The notes under the pieces: model-generated | What the model was told of the DNA's origin: nothing | Database searches by the model: none | Seen by the model: the letters and a program-made list of their open reading frames with translations, nothing else | Part shown: piece after piece, positions 51,778 through 60,594 of the stretch | Numbering within the stretch: position 1 is the first letter of the stretch | Layout: the number at the start of each line of letters is the position of its first letter | Program-made: the position numbers and the translations under genes | Source of the DNA: Sinomonas sp. ASV322 | Lineage (GTDB): Bacteria; Actinomycetota; Actinomycetes; Actinomycetales; Micrococcaceae | Direction of reading: 5' to 3' | Assembly: GCF_030908245.1 (NCBI RefSeq) | Contig: NZ_JAVFJJ010000007.1 | Location: 1-64,000 of the forward strand | Length of the DNA: 64,000 bases

Positions 51778-52713
51778 ATGAAACCGAGCGAAGGTGTGAC
51801 GCCCGGGCAATCGGCTCCTTCCGTGAGCACGGGAAGCCTCGTCGCTGCGCGGTATCCCCTCCTGGTCCGCACGGCGGGGATCCTGATCTGGCTCTTGAGC
51901 GCGGTGATGGTCTTCGTAACAATCCGCCATTTCGTGCTGGGTGGCGAGCTGGGTCAGGACTCCCACGCCTACTGGCTTGCGGCCCGGAGCTCCGAGCTCT
52001 ACCGAGGCGTTCCCGGAGAGCGCGATGCTTATCTGTATTCGCCGGCGTTCGCCCTCGCGATCAAGCCGCTCGGGCTGTTGCCGTGGCCGGTCTTCCAGGT
52101 GATGTGGGTCGTGTTCGAGGCCGTAGTCGCGTGGTGGCTCGTCAAGCCGCTGCGGCTGAGGTGGGCCATCCCCCTCTTCCTGCTGTGCCTGCCGGAACTG
52201 ATCGTCAGCAACATCTACCTGCTGCTCTCGGCCTCGGCCGTGCTGGGTCTGCGTCGACCCTCGGTCTGGTCATTTCCGATCCTCACGAAGGTAACCACGG
52301 GGATCGGTCTATTGTGGTTCGCGTTCCGCGGCGAGTGGACGCGGTTTCTCGAGGGGGTCGCCGCAACCGCGCTGATCGTCGGAGTCTCTTATGTCGTCGA
52401 TCCCGCATCGTGGCGGGATTGGCTGCTATTCCTCATCGACAACAGGAGCGGGACGCCGGACGGCAGTCTGAGCTTCGTGCTGCGTGGCATCGCTGCCCTC
52501 GCTCTGGTGATCGTCGCTGCCCGCAAGGGGTGGCCGTTCCTCATCGCGCCAGCCATGGTGCTGGCATCGCCCGTCCTGACTGCCATCATCCCGTTCACGA
52601 TTCTCGCCGCCGTCCCGCGCCTTCTTTCGCTCAGGTCGGAGGGTTCCAGAAGCGGCGTCCGGTTTCGGGTCGGGACACGCCCGACCGTCGAGCGGGCAAG
52701 GCGCAGGAGGTAG
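51778..52713 (+). CDS. GT87/DUF2029-like polyprenol-phosphate-mannose glycosyltransferase, short
   Basis: A 311-residue membrane protein with about eight transmembrane helices. GQDSHAYWLAARSSELYRG and DAYLYSPAFALAIKPLGLLP correspond to the catalytic extracellular loop of GT87-type mannosyltransferases. It is shorter than typical members (about 400), so it may be a small variant or trimmed at the C-terminus. It has a basic tail. Start chosen at MKPSEGV. A GTG 57 bp upstream is possible. Confidence 0.75.
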   Translation: MKPSEGVTPGQSAPSVSTGSLVAARYPLLVRTAGILIWLLSAVMVFVTIRHFVLGGELGQDSHAYWLAARSSELYRGVPGERDAYLYSPAFALAIKPLGLLPWPVFQVMWVVFEAVVAWWLVKPLRLRWAIPLFLLCLPELIVSNIYLLLSASAVLGLRRPSVWSFPILTKVTTGIGLLWFAFRGEWTRFLEGVAATALIVGVSYVVDPASWRDWLLFLIDNRSGTPDGSLSFVLRGIAALALVIVAARKGWPFLIAPAMVLASPVLTAIIPFTILAAVPRLLSLRSEGSRSGVRFRVGTRPTVERARRRR

Positions 52714-52856
52714 GCGAGCCGGTGCGGTCTCCAACGACGGGAGAAGCGTAAGGCGATGATCCGGCGTTCGGTGCGGCGAGGCTGAGTGTGGAAACCCACA
52801 TCCTGCCGCGGCCAGGGCCTTGGCCTTCTTCGGCGTCGTCGTCCCGCGCAGCGGGT

Positions 52857-53912
52857 TCAGCCACCAGCCCTGATCCCCGGCCGCGGCGCCGTCGACTCGC
52901 GGACCACGAGCTGCGTCGCGAGCTCGACGCGGTGAGAATCGATCTGCTCGCCCCGCGACTGCCGCAGCACGGTGCGCAGGGCGGCGCGCCCCATGTCGTG
53001 CAGCGGCTGAGTCACCGAGGTCAGGGCCGGGACCGAATCCTCGGCGAGGGCAGTGCCGTCGAACCCCACGAGGCTCAGGTCCTCGGGGACGCGGATTCCC
53101 CGCCGTCGTGCCTCGCGGAGGACGCCGACGGCGATCGCGTCGTTGCCAGCGAAGATCGCACTGGGGCGCTCCTGCTCGGGCAGCGACAGCAATTTCGTGA
53201 GCCCCTCGACGCCGTGCTCGGTGCGGAACTTCCCATGGATCACGAGGTCCGGCAACACCTGGACTCCGCGCGACATCAGGGCGGACATGTAGCCGTGCAG
53301 CCTCGCCTGGTTGCACTCCGCCGATTCCGGGCCGCCAAGGTACGCGATGCGGCGATGGCCGAGGTCGAGGAGGTGTTCGGCCGCCGCTCGGCCGCCGGAC
53401 CAGTTGGTCGCCCCGACGCTGATGACGTCCGCAGGCGGCGGGTTGAGCGGGTCGATGACGACGACGGGAATCCGCCGACGTCGGAACGACGCGAGGTGCG
53501 CGTCCGTGAGGCTGGACGTCACGACGATCATGCCGGCCCGGCCCTCGTCGAGCATGCGCTGCGCGCGGCGGCCGACGTCGAGCCGCGCGGCGGGCAGGCC
53601 CCCCGTGACGCTGAGCAGGACCTCGACGCCGGCCTCCGACGCGTAGTCGAGAATCCCGCTGAGCACGGTTGAGGCGTAGTTCGAGTTGATCGAGTCGAAG
53701 ACGACGTCGACGACGCCGGTGCCGCTTGCCGTGCGCCGCTGGCCCGGCGACTGGTACCCGGCTTCCTCGAGCGCAGCGAGAACCTTGGCGCGGGTCTCTG
53801 CCGCGACATCCTCGCGCCCGTTGACCACTTTGGACACTGTGGGCGTGGATACGCCCGTGAGGCGCGCGATCGCGGCGAGCGTGGGCTTGCCGTTCGAGGG
53901 CGTGAGGGACAT
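52857..53912 (-). CDS. LacI-family regulator of the third sugar-importer island
   Basis: A 351-residue LacI repressor. HTH TLAAIARLTGVSTPTVSKVV (about 11-30), hinge, and sugar domain with IVVTSSLTDAHLASF and LVGFDGTALAED. AGGA stands about 5 nt before the ATG. It is divergent from the importer operon across a 470-bp gap that holds operator-like palindromes and a repeat array. Confidence 0.92.
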   Translation of the reverse strand: MSLTPSNGKPTLAAIARLTGVSTPTVSKVVNGREDVAAETRAKVLAALEEAGYQSPGQRRTASGTGVVDVVFDSINSNYASTVLSGILDYASEAGVEVLLSVTGGLPAARLDVGRRAQRMLDEGRAGMIVVTSSLTDAHLASFRRRRIPVVVIDPLNPPPADVISVGATNWSGGRAAAEHLLDLGHRRIAYLGGPESAECNQARLHGYMSALMSRGVQVLPDLVIHGKFRTEHGVEGLTKLLSLPEQERPSAIFAGNDAIAVGVLREARRRGIRVPEDLSLVGFDGTALAEDSVPALTSVTQPLHDMGRAALRTVLRQSRGEQIDSHRVELATQLVVRESTAPRPGIRAGG

Positions 53913-53938
53913 GCCGTTCCTGAACTCGGTCGTGGTGA

Positions 53939-53967
53939 ACTTTCGAAACAATTTCGCTACCGAAAGT
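53939..53967. promoter_or_regulatory. Operator-like inverted repeat upstream of the LacI gene
   Basis: ACTTTCG and CGAAAGT flank 15 bp that include CGAAACAATTTCG. The sequence resembles the perfect palindrome near the importer start point, so autoregulation is plausible. Confidence 0.5.
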
Positions 53968-54036
53968 CTGGGGTGGCCCGAGGGGCTTCGTCAAGCCCGG
54001 GGTCCCGTTTGCGCCGCCGGGTCCGAGTCTCCCCTG

Positions 54037-54151
54037 TTGCGCCGTCACCTTTGAAGGGTGCGGACCCACCGGAGCTGACGGCGCAAGCGGTGCGGACCCA
54101 CCAAAGGTGACGGCGCAAGCGGAGGGGACCCTCCGGAGGTGACGGCGCAAG
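54037..54151. repeat. Array of four GACCCnCCGGAGGTGACGGCGCAAG elements
   Basis: Three direct 25-bp copies start at 54063, 54095 and 54127, exactly 32 bp apart. A fourth, inverted copy lies at 54037-54059 and can pair with the first direct copy. Another inverted pair is found near 59.8 kb, so this is a dispersed extragenic element. Confidence 0.88.
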
Positions 54152-54195
54152 AGGAGGCATTTCGTCAACGATCTAAACTTTTTCATCGAGACCCC

Positions 54196-54260
54196 TTGAC
54201 CGTGATTCCCATCACGTCCTACGGTTGCAGGGCGGTCCGATAAGAATGCGAAATATTTCG
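54196..54260 (+). promoter_or_regulatory. Promoter and operator of the third importer operon
   Basis: TTGACC (54196-54201), an 18-bp spacer and TACGGT (54220-54225) form a promoter. The perfect 12-bp palindrome CGAAATATTTCG (54249-54260) sits about 20 bp downstream of the expected start point, a good place for LacI repression. A ~125-nt leader follows before the ATG. Confidence 0.65.
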
Positions 54261-54386
54261 ACATCGGCCCCCGATCAACAGAAGCAATCCCGACCACGCC
54301 GAGGGCCATTCACTCTCACTGCTGAGGGCGATGGCCCCTCCCGGCCCGGGTGGGCAGCGACGACCCCGGAGGATGAACGGAAGACT

Positions 54387-55706
54387 ATGAACATCACAAA
54401 ACTGCGCACCGCCGCGGCCACGCTGTGCGCCGGAGCACTTGCCGTCACGCTCGCAGCCTGCGGTTCGGCCGGCCCCGCTGGCTCCGCGGTGAGCGCCGAT
54501 TCGGCCACGATGTGGGGTCTGACCGGCGGCAACGAGTCCGTCCTGAAGAAGTCGATCGACTCGTGGAACAGCGCGCACTCGGGCGAGACCATCAAGCTCG
54601 ACCTCTTCGCCAACGACGCCTACAAGACCAAGGTCCGCACGGCCGTCGGCGCCGGGCAGGGCCCCACGTTCATCTACGGCTGGGGCGGCGGCGTCCTCAA
54701 GTCCTACGTCGATGCCGGCCAGGTCGCGGACCTCTCCGACTACCTCTCCCAGAACCCGGACGTCAAGGACCGCTACCTCCCGTCCGTGCTCCAGAACGGC
54801 GTCATCAACGGCAAGACCTACGCGCTCCCGAACAACAACGCCCAGCCCGTGGTCCTGTACTTCAACAAGGATCTCTTCGACAAGGTCGGCGCGCAGCCGC
54901 CCAAGACCTGGGATGACCTCATGGCCCTCGTGCCGAAGTTCAAGGCGGCGGGCATCGCGCCGTTCGCGCTCGGCGGCCAGTCGAAGTGGCCCGACCTCAT
55001 GTGGCTCGAGTACCTCACCGACCGCATCGGCGGCCCGCAGGTCTTCGCGGACATCGCGGCCAACAAGCCGAACGCGTGGTCGAACCCGGCCGTCGCCGAG
55101 GCGCTGACCAAGATCCAGCAGCTCGCCGACGCTGGCGGCTTCGTCAACGGATTCTCCTCGATCGCGGCGGACAGCAACGCCGACCAGGCCCTCGTCTACA
55201 CGGGCAAAGCCGCGATGATCCTCCAGGGCGGCTGGATCTACCAGACCCTCAAGCGCGACGCGCCGGACGCGATCAAGAGCGGCAAGATCGCGTGGACCAC
55301 GTTCCCGACCGTCGGGGGCGGCAAGGGCGACCCGACGAGCATCGTGGGCAACCCGTCGAACTTCTGGTCGGTCTCCTCGAAGGCGACCGACAGCCAGAAG
55401 AAGGCCGCGCTCGACTACATCAAGAGCGGCATGTTCTCGGATGAGAACACTCAGGGCCTCATCGACTCGGGCGCGGTGCCCGTGGTGAAGGGCATCGAGA
55501 GCAAGCTCGCCGCGTCCCCGGACAAGGACTTCCTGACCTTCGTGTACGGCATGGTCAAGAACGCCCCGAGCTTCACGCTCTCGTGGGACCAGGCGCTCAG
55601 CCCGGCCCAGGGCGACGCGATGCTGGCCAACCTTGACCAGATCTTCCTCAAGAAGATCACCCCCGAGCAGTTCGTCAGCACGATGAACGCGACGATCGGC
55701 AAGTAG
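54387..55706 (+). CDS. ABC sugar-binding lipoprotein, third importer
   Basis: A 439-residue family 1 binding protein. A lipoprotein signal ends at VTLAACGS (Cys26). Segments such as GPTFIYGWGGGVLKSYVDAG and LPNNNAQPVVLYFNKDLFDK follow the SBP fold. GGAGG and GGAAG precede the ATG. It is the first gene of a ten-gene-scale island; the cargo is unknown. Tryptophan- and glycine-rich ligand segments fit a small glycoside. Confidence 0.92.
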   Translation: MNITKLRTAAATLCAGALAVTLAACGSAGPAGSAVSADSATMWGLTGGNESVLKKSIDSWNSAHSGETIKLDLFANDAYKTKVRTAVGAGQGPTFIYGWGGGVLKSYVDAGQVADLSDYLSQNPDVKDRYLPSVLQNGVINGKTYALPNNNAQPVVLYFNKDLFDKVGAQPPKTWDDLMALVPKFKAAGIAPFALGGQSKWPDLMWLEYLTDRIGGPQVFADIAANKPNAWSNPAVAEALTKIQQLADAGGFVNGFSSIAADSNADQALVYTGKAAMILQGGWIYQTLKRDAPDAIKSGKIAWTTFPTVGGGKGDPTSIVGNPSNFWSVSSKATDSQKKAALDYIKSGMFSDENTQGLIDSGAVPVVKGIESKLAASPDKDFLTFVYGMVKNAPSFTLSWDQALSPAQGDAMLANLDQIFLKKITPEQFVSTMNATIGK

Positions 55707-55708
55707 CC

Positions 55709-56611
55709 ATGGCTCTCAGCACCACTGCCTCCCGGCGGGCCCGCGAAACGGGCCCGTCGGGGTGGCTGGCCGTCCCGGCCCTTGTGTTCTTCCTCGTCTT
55801 CGCGATCATCCCGCTCGGGGGCGTCGTCGCGCTGAGCTTCACGAAGTGGGACGGGCTCGGCGAGATAACGTTCGACGGCGTTGCAAGCTGGGCGCGCACG
55901 CTCGCCGATCCGGTGACCGGCAACGCGCTGTGGGTGACGGCGAAGATCATGGTCTTCTCCTACATCGTCCAGACCCCGATCAGCCTCCTCCTGGGCGTGT
56001 TCACGGCCGGCCGGCAGAAGTACCGGGCTGTCCTCGCGGTCCTCTACTTCGTGCCTCTCCTGCTCTCCTCCGCGGCGATCGCGATCGCGTTCAAGGCCCT
56101 CCTCGACCCGAACTTCGGGATGGGGCCCGGCCTGGGCATCCCGGCCCTCGCGCAGGACTGGCTCGGCAACTCCGACCTTGTGCTGTTCGTGGTCGTGTTC
56201 GTCATCGCGTGGCAGTTCGTGCCGTTCCATACGCTCATCTACCAAGGCGGTGTGCGGCAGATCCCGGTCTCGTTCTACGAGGCAGCGCAGATCGACGGCG
56301 CGGGCCGGATCCAGCAGTTCTTCAACATCACGCTCCCGCAGCTCAAGTACACGATCATCACGTCCTCGACCCTCATGGCGGTCGGATCCCTTGCGTACTT
56401 CGACCTCATCTTCATCCTCACGGCCGGCGGCCCGGGCTATTCGACCCGCCTCCTGCCCCTGCACATGTACCTGACCGGTTTCAAGGCCAACGACATGGGT
56501 GCCGCGAGCGCGCTCGGCGTGATCCTCGTCGTCATCGGCCTCGCCCTGGCCCTGCTCCTGCAGCGCCTCGGCGGCAAGAACCGCTCGGCAAGCCAACTGG
56601 AAGGTGCCTGA
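55709..56611 (+). CDS. ABC sugar permease (MalF type), third importer
   Basis: A 300-residue permease with about six membrane segments and the EAA loop EAAQIDGAGRIQQFFNITLP. It starts 2 bp after the binding-protein stop and shares a TGATG overlap with the next permease. Confidence 0.92.
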   Translation: MALSTTASRRARETGPSGWLAVPALVFFLVFAIIPLGGVVALSFTKWDGLGEITFDGVASWARTLADPVTGNALWVTAKIMVFSYIVQTPISLLLGVFTAGRQKYRAVLAVLYFVPLLLSSAAIAIAFKALLDPNFGMGPGLGIPALAQDWLGNSDLVLFVVVFVIAWQFVPFHTLIYQGGVRQIPVSFYEAAQIDGAGRIQQFFNITLPQLKYTIITSSTLMAVGSLAYFDLIFILTAGGPGYSTRLLPLHMYLTGFKANDMGAASALGVILVVIGLALALLLQRLGGKNRSASQLEGA

Positions 56612-57513
56612 TGGCTTCCACGACGCAAGCCCCCGCGACCCCGGCAGCGACCACGCGCCGTCGTCCGCAGGCCAGCCCCCGGTCGGTGACGCGCGGCAGG
56701 GCACGGCCGAACTTCCTCGGCGGGCTCGGCGGCTGGATCTGGCTCGCCGTGATCATCCTGCCGATCTACTACGTGGTGATCACGAGCCTCAAGAATCAAG
56801 CGGGTTTCTTCACGTCGAACCCGCTTGCCCCGCCCACCGAGCCGACGTTCGCGAACTACCAGCTCGTGCTCGAGAGCGACTTCGTGCGGTACTTCGCGAA
56901 CAGTCTCATCGTCACGGTCGGGAGCGTCCTGCCGACGCTGCTCGTCTCCTTCATGGCGGCGTACGCGATCGTGCGCGGCAAGGGCTGGTTCCTCAACTCG
57001 ACCAACAAGCTCTTCCTCCTCGGCCTCGCGATCCCGCTGCACGCGACGATCATCCCGATCTACTGGATGATCACACGGGCCCACATGTACGACACCCTGC
57101 TCGCCCTCATCCTCCCCTCGATCGCGTTCGCGATCCCCATCTCCGTTCTCATCCTGAGCAACTTCCTCCGCGACGTGCCAAACGAGCTGTTCGAGTCGAT
57201 GCGCCTGGACGGGGCGAGCGACTGGGCCATGATGTGGCGCCTCGCGCTGCCTTTGGTCCGCCCGGCCGTCGTGACCGTGGGCATCTACAACGCGCTCAAT
57301 GTCTGGAACGGCTTCCTCTTCCCGCTCATCCTCACGCAGAGCCCGGACACGCGCGTCCTGCCGCTCTCCCTGTGGACGTTCCAGGGCGAGTTCAGCGTCA
57401 ACGTGCCCGCGATCCTCGCCTCAGTGGTCCTCGCGACCTTCCCGTTGCTCGTCGTGTACGTCGTGGCCCGGCGCCAGCTCGTGAGTGGCCTGACCGCGGG
57501 CTTCAGCAAGTGA
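56611..57513 (+). CDS. ABC sugar permease (MalG type), third importer
   Basis: A 300-residue permease with a basic, Pro/Arg-rich N-terminal tail, about six membrane segments, EAA-like loop ESMRLDGASDWAMMWRLALP and C-terminal SGLTAGFSK. No ATPase gene follows. The operon goes directly on to an oxidoreductase. Confidence 0.92.
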   Translation: MASTTQAPATPAATTRRRPQASPRSVTRGRARPNFLGGLGGWIWLAVIILPIYYVVITSLKNQAGFFTSNPLAPPTEPTFANYQLVLESDFVRYFANSLIVTVGSVLPTLLVSFMAAYAIVRGKGWFLNSTNKLFLLGLAIPLHATIIPIYWMITRAHMYDTLLALILPSIAFAIPISVLILSNFLRDVPNELFESMRLDGASDWAMMWRLALPLVRPAVVTVGIYNALNVWNGFLFPLILTQSPDTRVLPLSLWTFQGEFSVNVPAILASVVLATFPLLVVYVVARRQLVSGLTAGFSK

Positions 57514-57534
57514 TTCTCCGGAAAGGACAGACCG

Positions 57535-58752
57535 ATGACTGAGAGGAATTCCATCACCGACACGAAGCCCCTGCGCGTCGGCATGGTGGGGTACGCGTTC
57601 ATGGGCGCCGCCCACTCGCACGCGTGGCGCACCGCGCCGCGCTTCTTCGACCTCCCGCTCGCACCGCGCCTCACAGCAGTTGCCGGCCGGGACCCCGAGC
57701 GCGTCGCCGCGGCCGCGGCGAAGCTGGGCTGGGAGTCCGCCGAGACGGACTGGCGGCGCCTGATCGAGCGGGACGACATCGATCTCATCGACATCTGCAC
57801 GCCGGGCAACACGCACGCGGAGATCGCGATCGCCGCGCTCGAGGCGGGCAAGCACGTGCTGTGCGAGAAGCCCCTCGCCAATTCTGTCGAGGAGGCCGAG
57901 CGGATGACGGCGGTCGCGGACTCCGCGGCGGCCCGGGGCGTCTTTTCGATGTGCGGATTCTCCTATCGGCGCACCCCGGCGCTCTCGCTCGCGAAGCGGC
58001 TCGTGGAGGCGGGCGAGCTCGGGGAGATCCGGCACGTCCGCGCGCAGTACCTCCAGGACTGGCTCACGGACGAGAACGCGCCGCTGACGTGGCGGCTCGA
58101 CAAGTCCAAGTCCGGCTCGGGCTCGCTCGGGGACATCGGCGCGCACATCATCGACGCCGCCCAGTGGGTCACCGGGCAGGACATTGCGGGGGTCTCGGCG
58201 CTGCTCGAGACGTTCGTGAAGGAGCGGCCGATTGCCGGGGACTTCGTGGGGCTCGGCGGGCGTGGTGGCGCCGATGCGCCGAAGGGGCCGGTGACGGTCG
58301 ACGACGCCGCGATCTTCTCCGCGCGGTTCGACGGCGGCGCTGGATCAGCGGGCGCCATCGGCGTGTTCGAGGCGACGAGGTTCGCCCTCGGACGGAAGAA
58401 CGCGATGCGGCTCGAGGTCAACGGCACGAAGGGTTCGCTCGCGTTCGACTTCGAGGACATGAACTCGCTATGGGTGTACGACGCCGCGCAGGAGCCCAAC
58501 GCGGGCTTCCGCCGGATCCAGGTCACCGAGCCCTCGCACCCCTACACCGGGCATTGGTGGCCGGTGGGCCACGGCCTCGGGTACGAGCACGCGTTCACAC
58601 ACCAGGTCGTGGACCTCGTCGAGGCGATCGCCGCGGGGAAGCAGCCCGCGCCGTCGTTCGCTGACGCGCTCCAGGTGCAGCGCGTCCTCGAAGCCGTCGA
58701 GGCGAGCGCCGCGGACGAGAGCCGTTGGACCAAAGTCGGAGGGAGACTCTGA
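57535..58752 (+). CDS. Gfo/Idh/MocA-family sugar dehydrogenase
   Basis: A 405-residue NAD(P)-dependent oxidoreductase. The N-terminal Rossmann domain shows [17 protein letters not shown], and the family lysine lies in LCEKPLAN. The substrate domain has [38 protein letters not shown] and [12 protein letters not shown]. The pattern recalls levoglucosan dehydrogenase-type members that oxidise the C3 hydroxyl of a glucoside. Its place after an importer and before an isomerase fits a 3-keto-sugar route. The exact substrate is unknown. GGAAAGGAC precedes the ATG. Confidence 0.9.
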   Translation: MTERNSITDTKPLRVGMVGYAFMGAAHSHAWRTAPRFFDLPLAPRLTAVAGRDPERVAAAAAKLGWESAETDWRRLIERDDIDLIDICTPGNTHAEIAIAALEAGKHVLCEKPLANSVEEAERMTAVADSAAARGVFSMCGFSYRRTPALSLAKRLVEAGELGEIRHVRAQYLQDWLTDENAPLTWRLDKSKSGSGSLGDIGAHIIDAAQWVTGQDIAGVSALLETFVKERPIAGDFVGLGGRGGADAPKGPVTVDDAAIFSARFDGGAGSAGAIGVFEATRFALGRKNAMRLEVNGTKGSLAFDFEDMNSLWVYDAAQEPNAGFRRIQVTEPSHPYTGHWWPVGHGLGYEHAFTHQVVDLVEAIAAGKQPAPSFADALQVQRVLEAVEASAADESRWTKVGGRL

Positions 58753-59756
58753 TGGGCCGGCCGATCACGCTGTTCACCGGCCAGTGGGCCGACCTGCCGT
58801 TCGAGGAAGTCGCGCGGCTCGCGGGGGAGTGGGGCTTCGACGGGCTTGAGATCGCGTGCTGGGGCGACCACCTCGACCCCGTCCGGGCCGCCGACGACGA
58901 CGCGTATGTCCGCGACCGGCTCGACGTCCTCGAGCGGAACGGGCTGCAGGTGTTCGCGATCGCGAACCACCTCACCGGCCAGGCCGTGTGCGACGACCCG
59001 ATCGACGTCCGGCACCGTGGGATCCTCTCGGCGGAGGTATGGGGCGACGGCGACCCCGAGGGCGTGCGTCAGCGGGCCGCCGAGGCCATGAAGGCGACCG
59101 CTCGGGCAGCCGCCCGGCTGGGCGTCCGGACCGTCACGGGGTTCACGGGGTCCTCGATCTGGAAGGCGGTCGCGATGTTCCCGCCCGTGCCGGAGGGCAT
59201 GATCGAGGCCGGGTACCAGGACTTCGCGGACCGGTGGAACCCGATCCTGGACGCCTTCGACGAGGTCGGGGTGCGGTTCGCTTTGGAAGTCCACCCGTCC
59301 GAGATCGCGTACGACTACTGGACCGCGAAGCGCGCGCTCGAGGCGATCGGGCACCGGGAGTCGTTCGGGCTCAACTTCGACCCCTCGCACTTCATCTGGC
59401 AGGACCTCGACCCCGTCATGTTCCTGCAGGACTTCGCCGAGAAGATCTTCCACGTCCACGTCAAGGAGTCCGTGCGCCAGCTCGACGGTCGTAACGGCCG
59501 CCTCGGCTCGCACCTCGCGTGGGCGGATCCGAGGCGTGGCTGGGACTTCGTGACCGCCGGGCACGGGCACGTGCGGTGGGAGCCGATCTTCCGCACGCTC
59601 AACGCGATCGGCTACGACGGGCCCACGAGCGTCGAGTGGGAGGACGCCGGCATGGACCGGCTCGTCGGGGCCCCGCAGGCGCTGGCCCTTGTCAGGCAGC
59701 TCGCCAAGATCTCGCCCCCGGCCGCCGCGTTCGACGCCGCCTTCAGCAGCAGGTGA
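58752..59756 (+). CDS. TIM-barrel sugar isomerase/epimerase
   Basis: A 334-residue AP-endonuclease-2-type TIM barrel. Metal ligands are suggested in [36 protein letters not shown] and [10 protein letters not shown]. Related proteins isomerise, epimerise or beta-eliminate (3-keto-)sugars. The TGATG overlap couples it to the oxidoreductase, so it probably processes that product. Confidence 0.88.
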   Translation: MGRPITLFTGQWADLPFEEVARLAGEWGFDGLEIACWGDHLDPVRAADDDAYVRDRLDVLERNGLQVFAIANHLTGQAVCDDPIDVRHRGILSAEVWGDGDPEGVRQRAAEAMKATARAAARLGVRTVTGFTGSSIWKAVAMFPPVPEGMIEAGYQDFADRWNPILDAFDEVGVRFALEVHPSEIAYDYWTAKRALEAIGHRESFGLNFDPSHFIWQDLDPVMFLQDFAEKIFHVHVKESVRQLDGRNGRLGSHLAWADPRRGWDFVTAGHGHVRWEPIFRTLNAIGYDGPTSVEWEDAGMDRLVGAPQALALVRQLAKISPPAAAFDAAFSSR

Positions 59757-59814
59757 CGGGACGCCGCCGCGGCGAGCGCCGCCGTCGTACGCGCCTCCCA
59801 CGCCCGCCCCAGGG

Positions 59815-59863
59815 TGCGCCGTCACTTCCGCGGGGGTGAGCACCCCGCCGAAGTGACGGCGCA
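59815..59863. repeat. Long hairpin of the GTGACGGCGCA repeat family
   Basis: TGCGCCGTCACTTC and GAAGTGACGGCGCA form a perfect 14-bp stem. Inside it GGGGTG and CACCCC extend the pairing to a 2-nt AG loop. The arms match the repeat array near 54.1 kb. It sits within the 139-bp gap of the operon before the ThuA gene. Confidence 0.85.
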
Positions 59864-59895
59864 ACCGGAGTTTCGCAACCAACCAAAGGACACCA

Positions 59896-60594
59896 GTGAC
59901 AACCACCAAGAACGCGCTCGTGGTGCGCGGGGGCTGGGACGGGCATCAGCCCATCCAGGCCACGGACCTGTTCATCCCTTACCTCAAGGCGAACGGCTAT
60001 GAGGTGCGGGTCGAGGAATCGCCCAAGATCTACGCGGACGCCGAATACATGGCCGGGGTGGACCTCGTGATGCAGTGCATGACGATGTCCACGATCGAGA
60101 GGGACGAGTTCGAGGGGCTCCGCGCCGCCGTCGAGAACGGGACCGGGCTCGCGGGCTGGCACGGCGGGATCGCCGACTCGTACCGCAACACCTCGGACTA
60201 CCTTCACCTCATCGGCGGGCAGTTCGCGTGCCACCCGGGCAAGCATCCCGACGAGCGCACGGGCGAGCAGTCGGACAACTACGTTCCCTACACCGTCACC
60301 ATGCTCCCCGCTGCGGCCGAGCACCCGATTACCGAGGGTCTCGGGGACTTCGACCTCGTGACCGAGCAGTACTGGGTCCTCGCCGACGACTACATCGACG
60401 TCCTCGCGACCACGACCCAGAAGGTCCGCGAGTGGGACCCGTGGCACCGCGAGGTCACGTCGCCCGCGATTTGGACCCGAGAGTGGGGCGCCGGGCGGAT
60501 CTTTGTCTGCACCCCGGGCCACCGGGTCGAGGTCCTTGAGGACCCCAACGTTCGCACGATCATTGAGAGGGGCCTGCTGTGGGCAAGCCGGTAG
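59896..60594 (+). CDS. ThuA-domain protein
   Basis: A 232-residue glutamine-amidotransferase-like protein of the ThuA (trehalose utilisation) family, with LVVRGGWDGHQPIQATDLF, GLAGWHGGIADSYRNT and TREWGAGRIFVCTPGHR. ThuA proteins act in disaccharide catabolism through 3-keto intermediates, reaction not fully settled. The GTG start follows an AAAGGAC ribosome-binding site. The 3' end overlaps the next oxidoreductase by 16 bp. Confidence 0.9.
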   Translation: MTTTKNALVVRGGWDGHQPIQATDLFIPYLKANGYEVRVEESPKIYADAEYMAGVDLVMQCMTMSTIERDEFEGLRAAVENGTGLAGWHGGIADSYRNTSDYLHLIGGQFACHPGKHPDERTGEQSDNYVPYTVTMLPAAAEHPITEGLGDFDLVTEQYWVLADDYIDVLATTTQKVREWDPWHREVTSPAIWTREWGAGRIFVCTPGHRVEVLEDPNVRTIIERGLLWASR

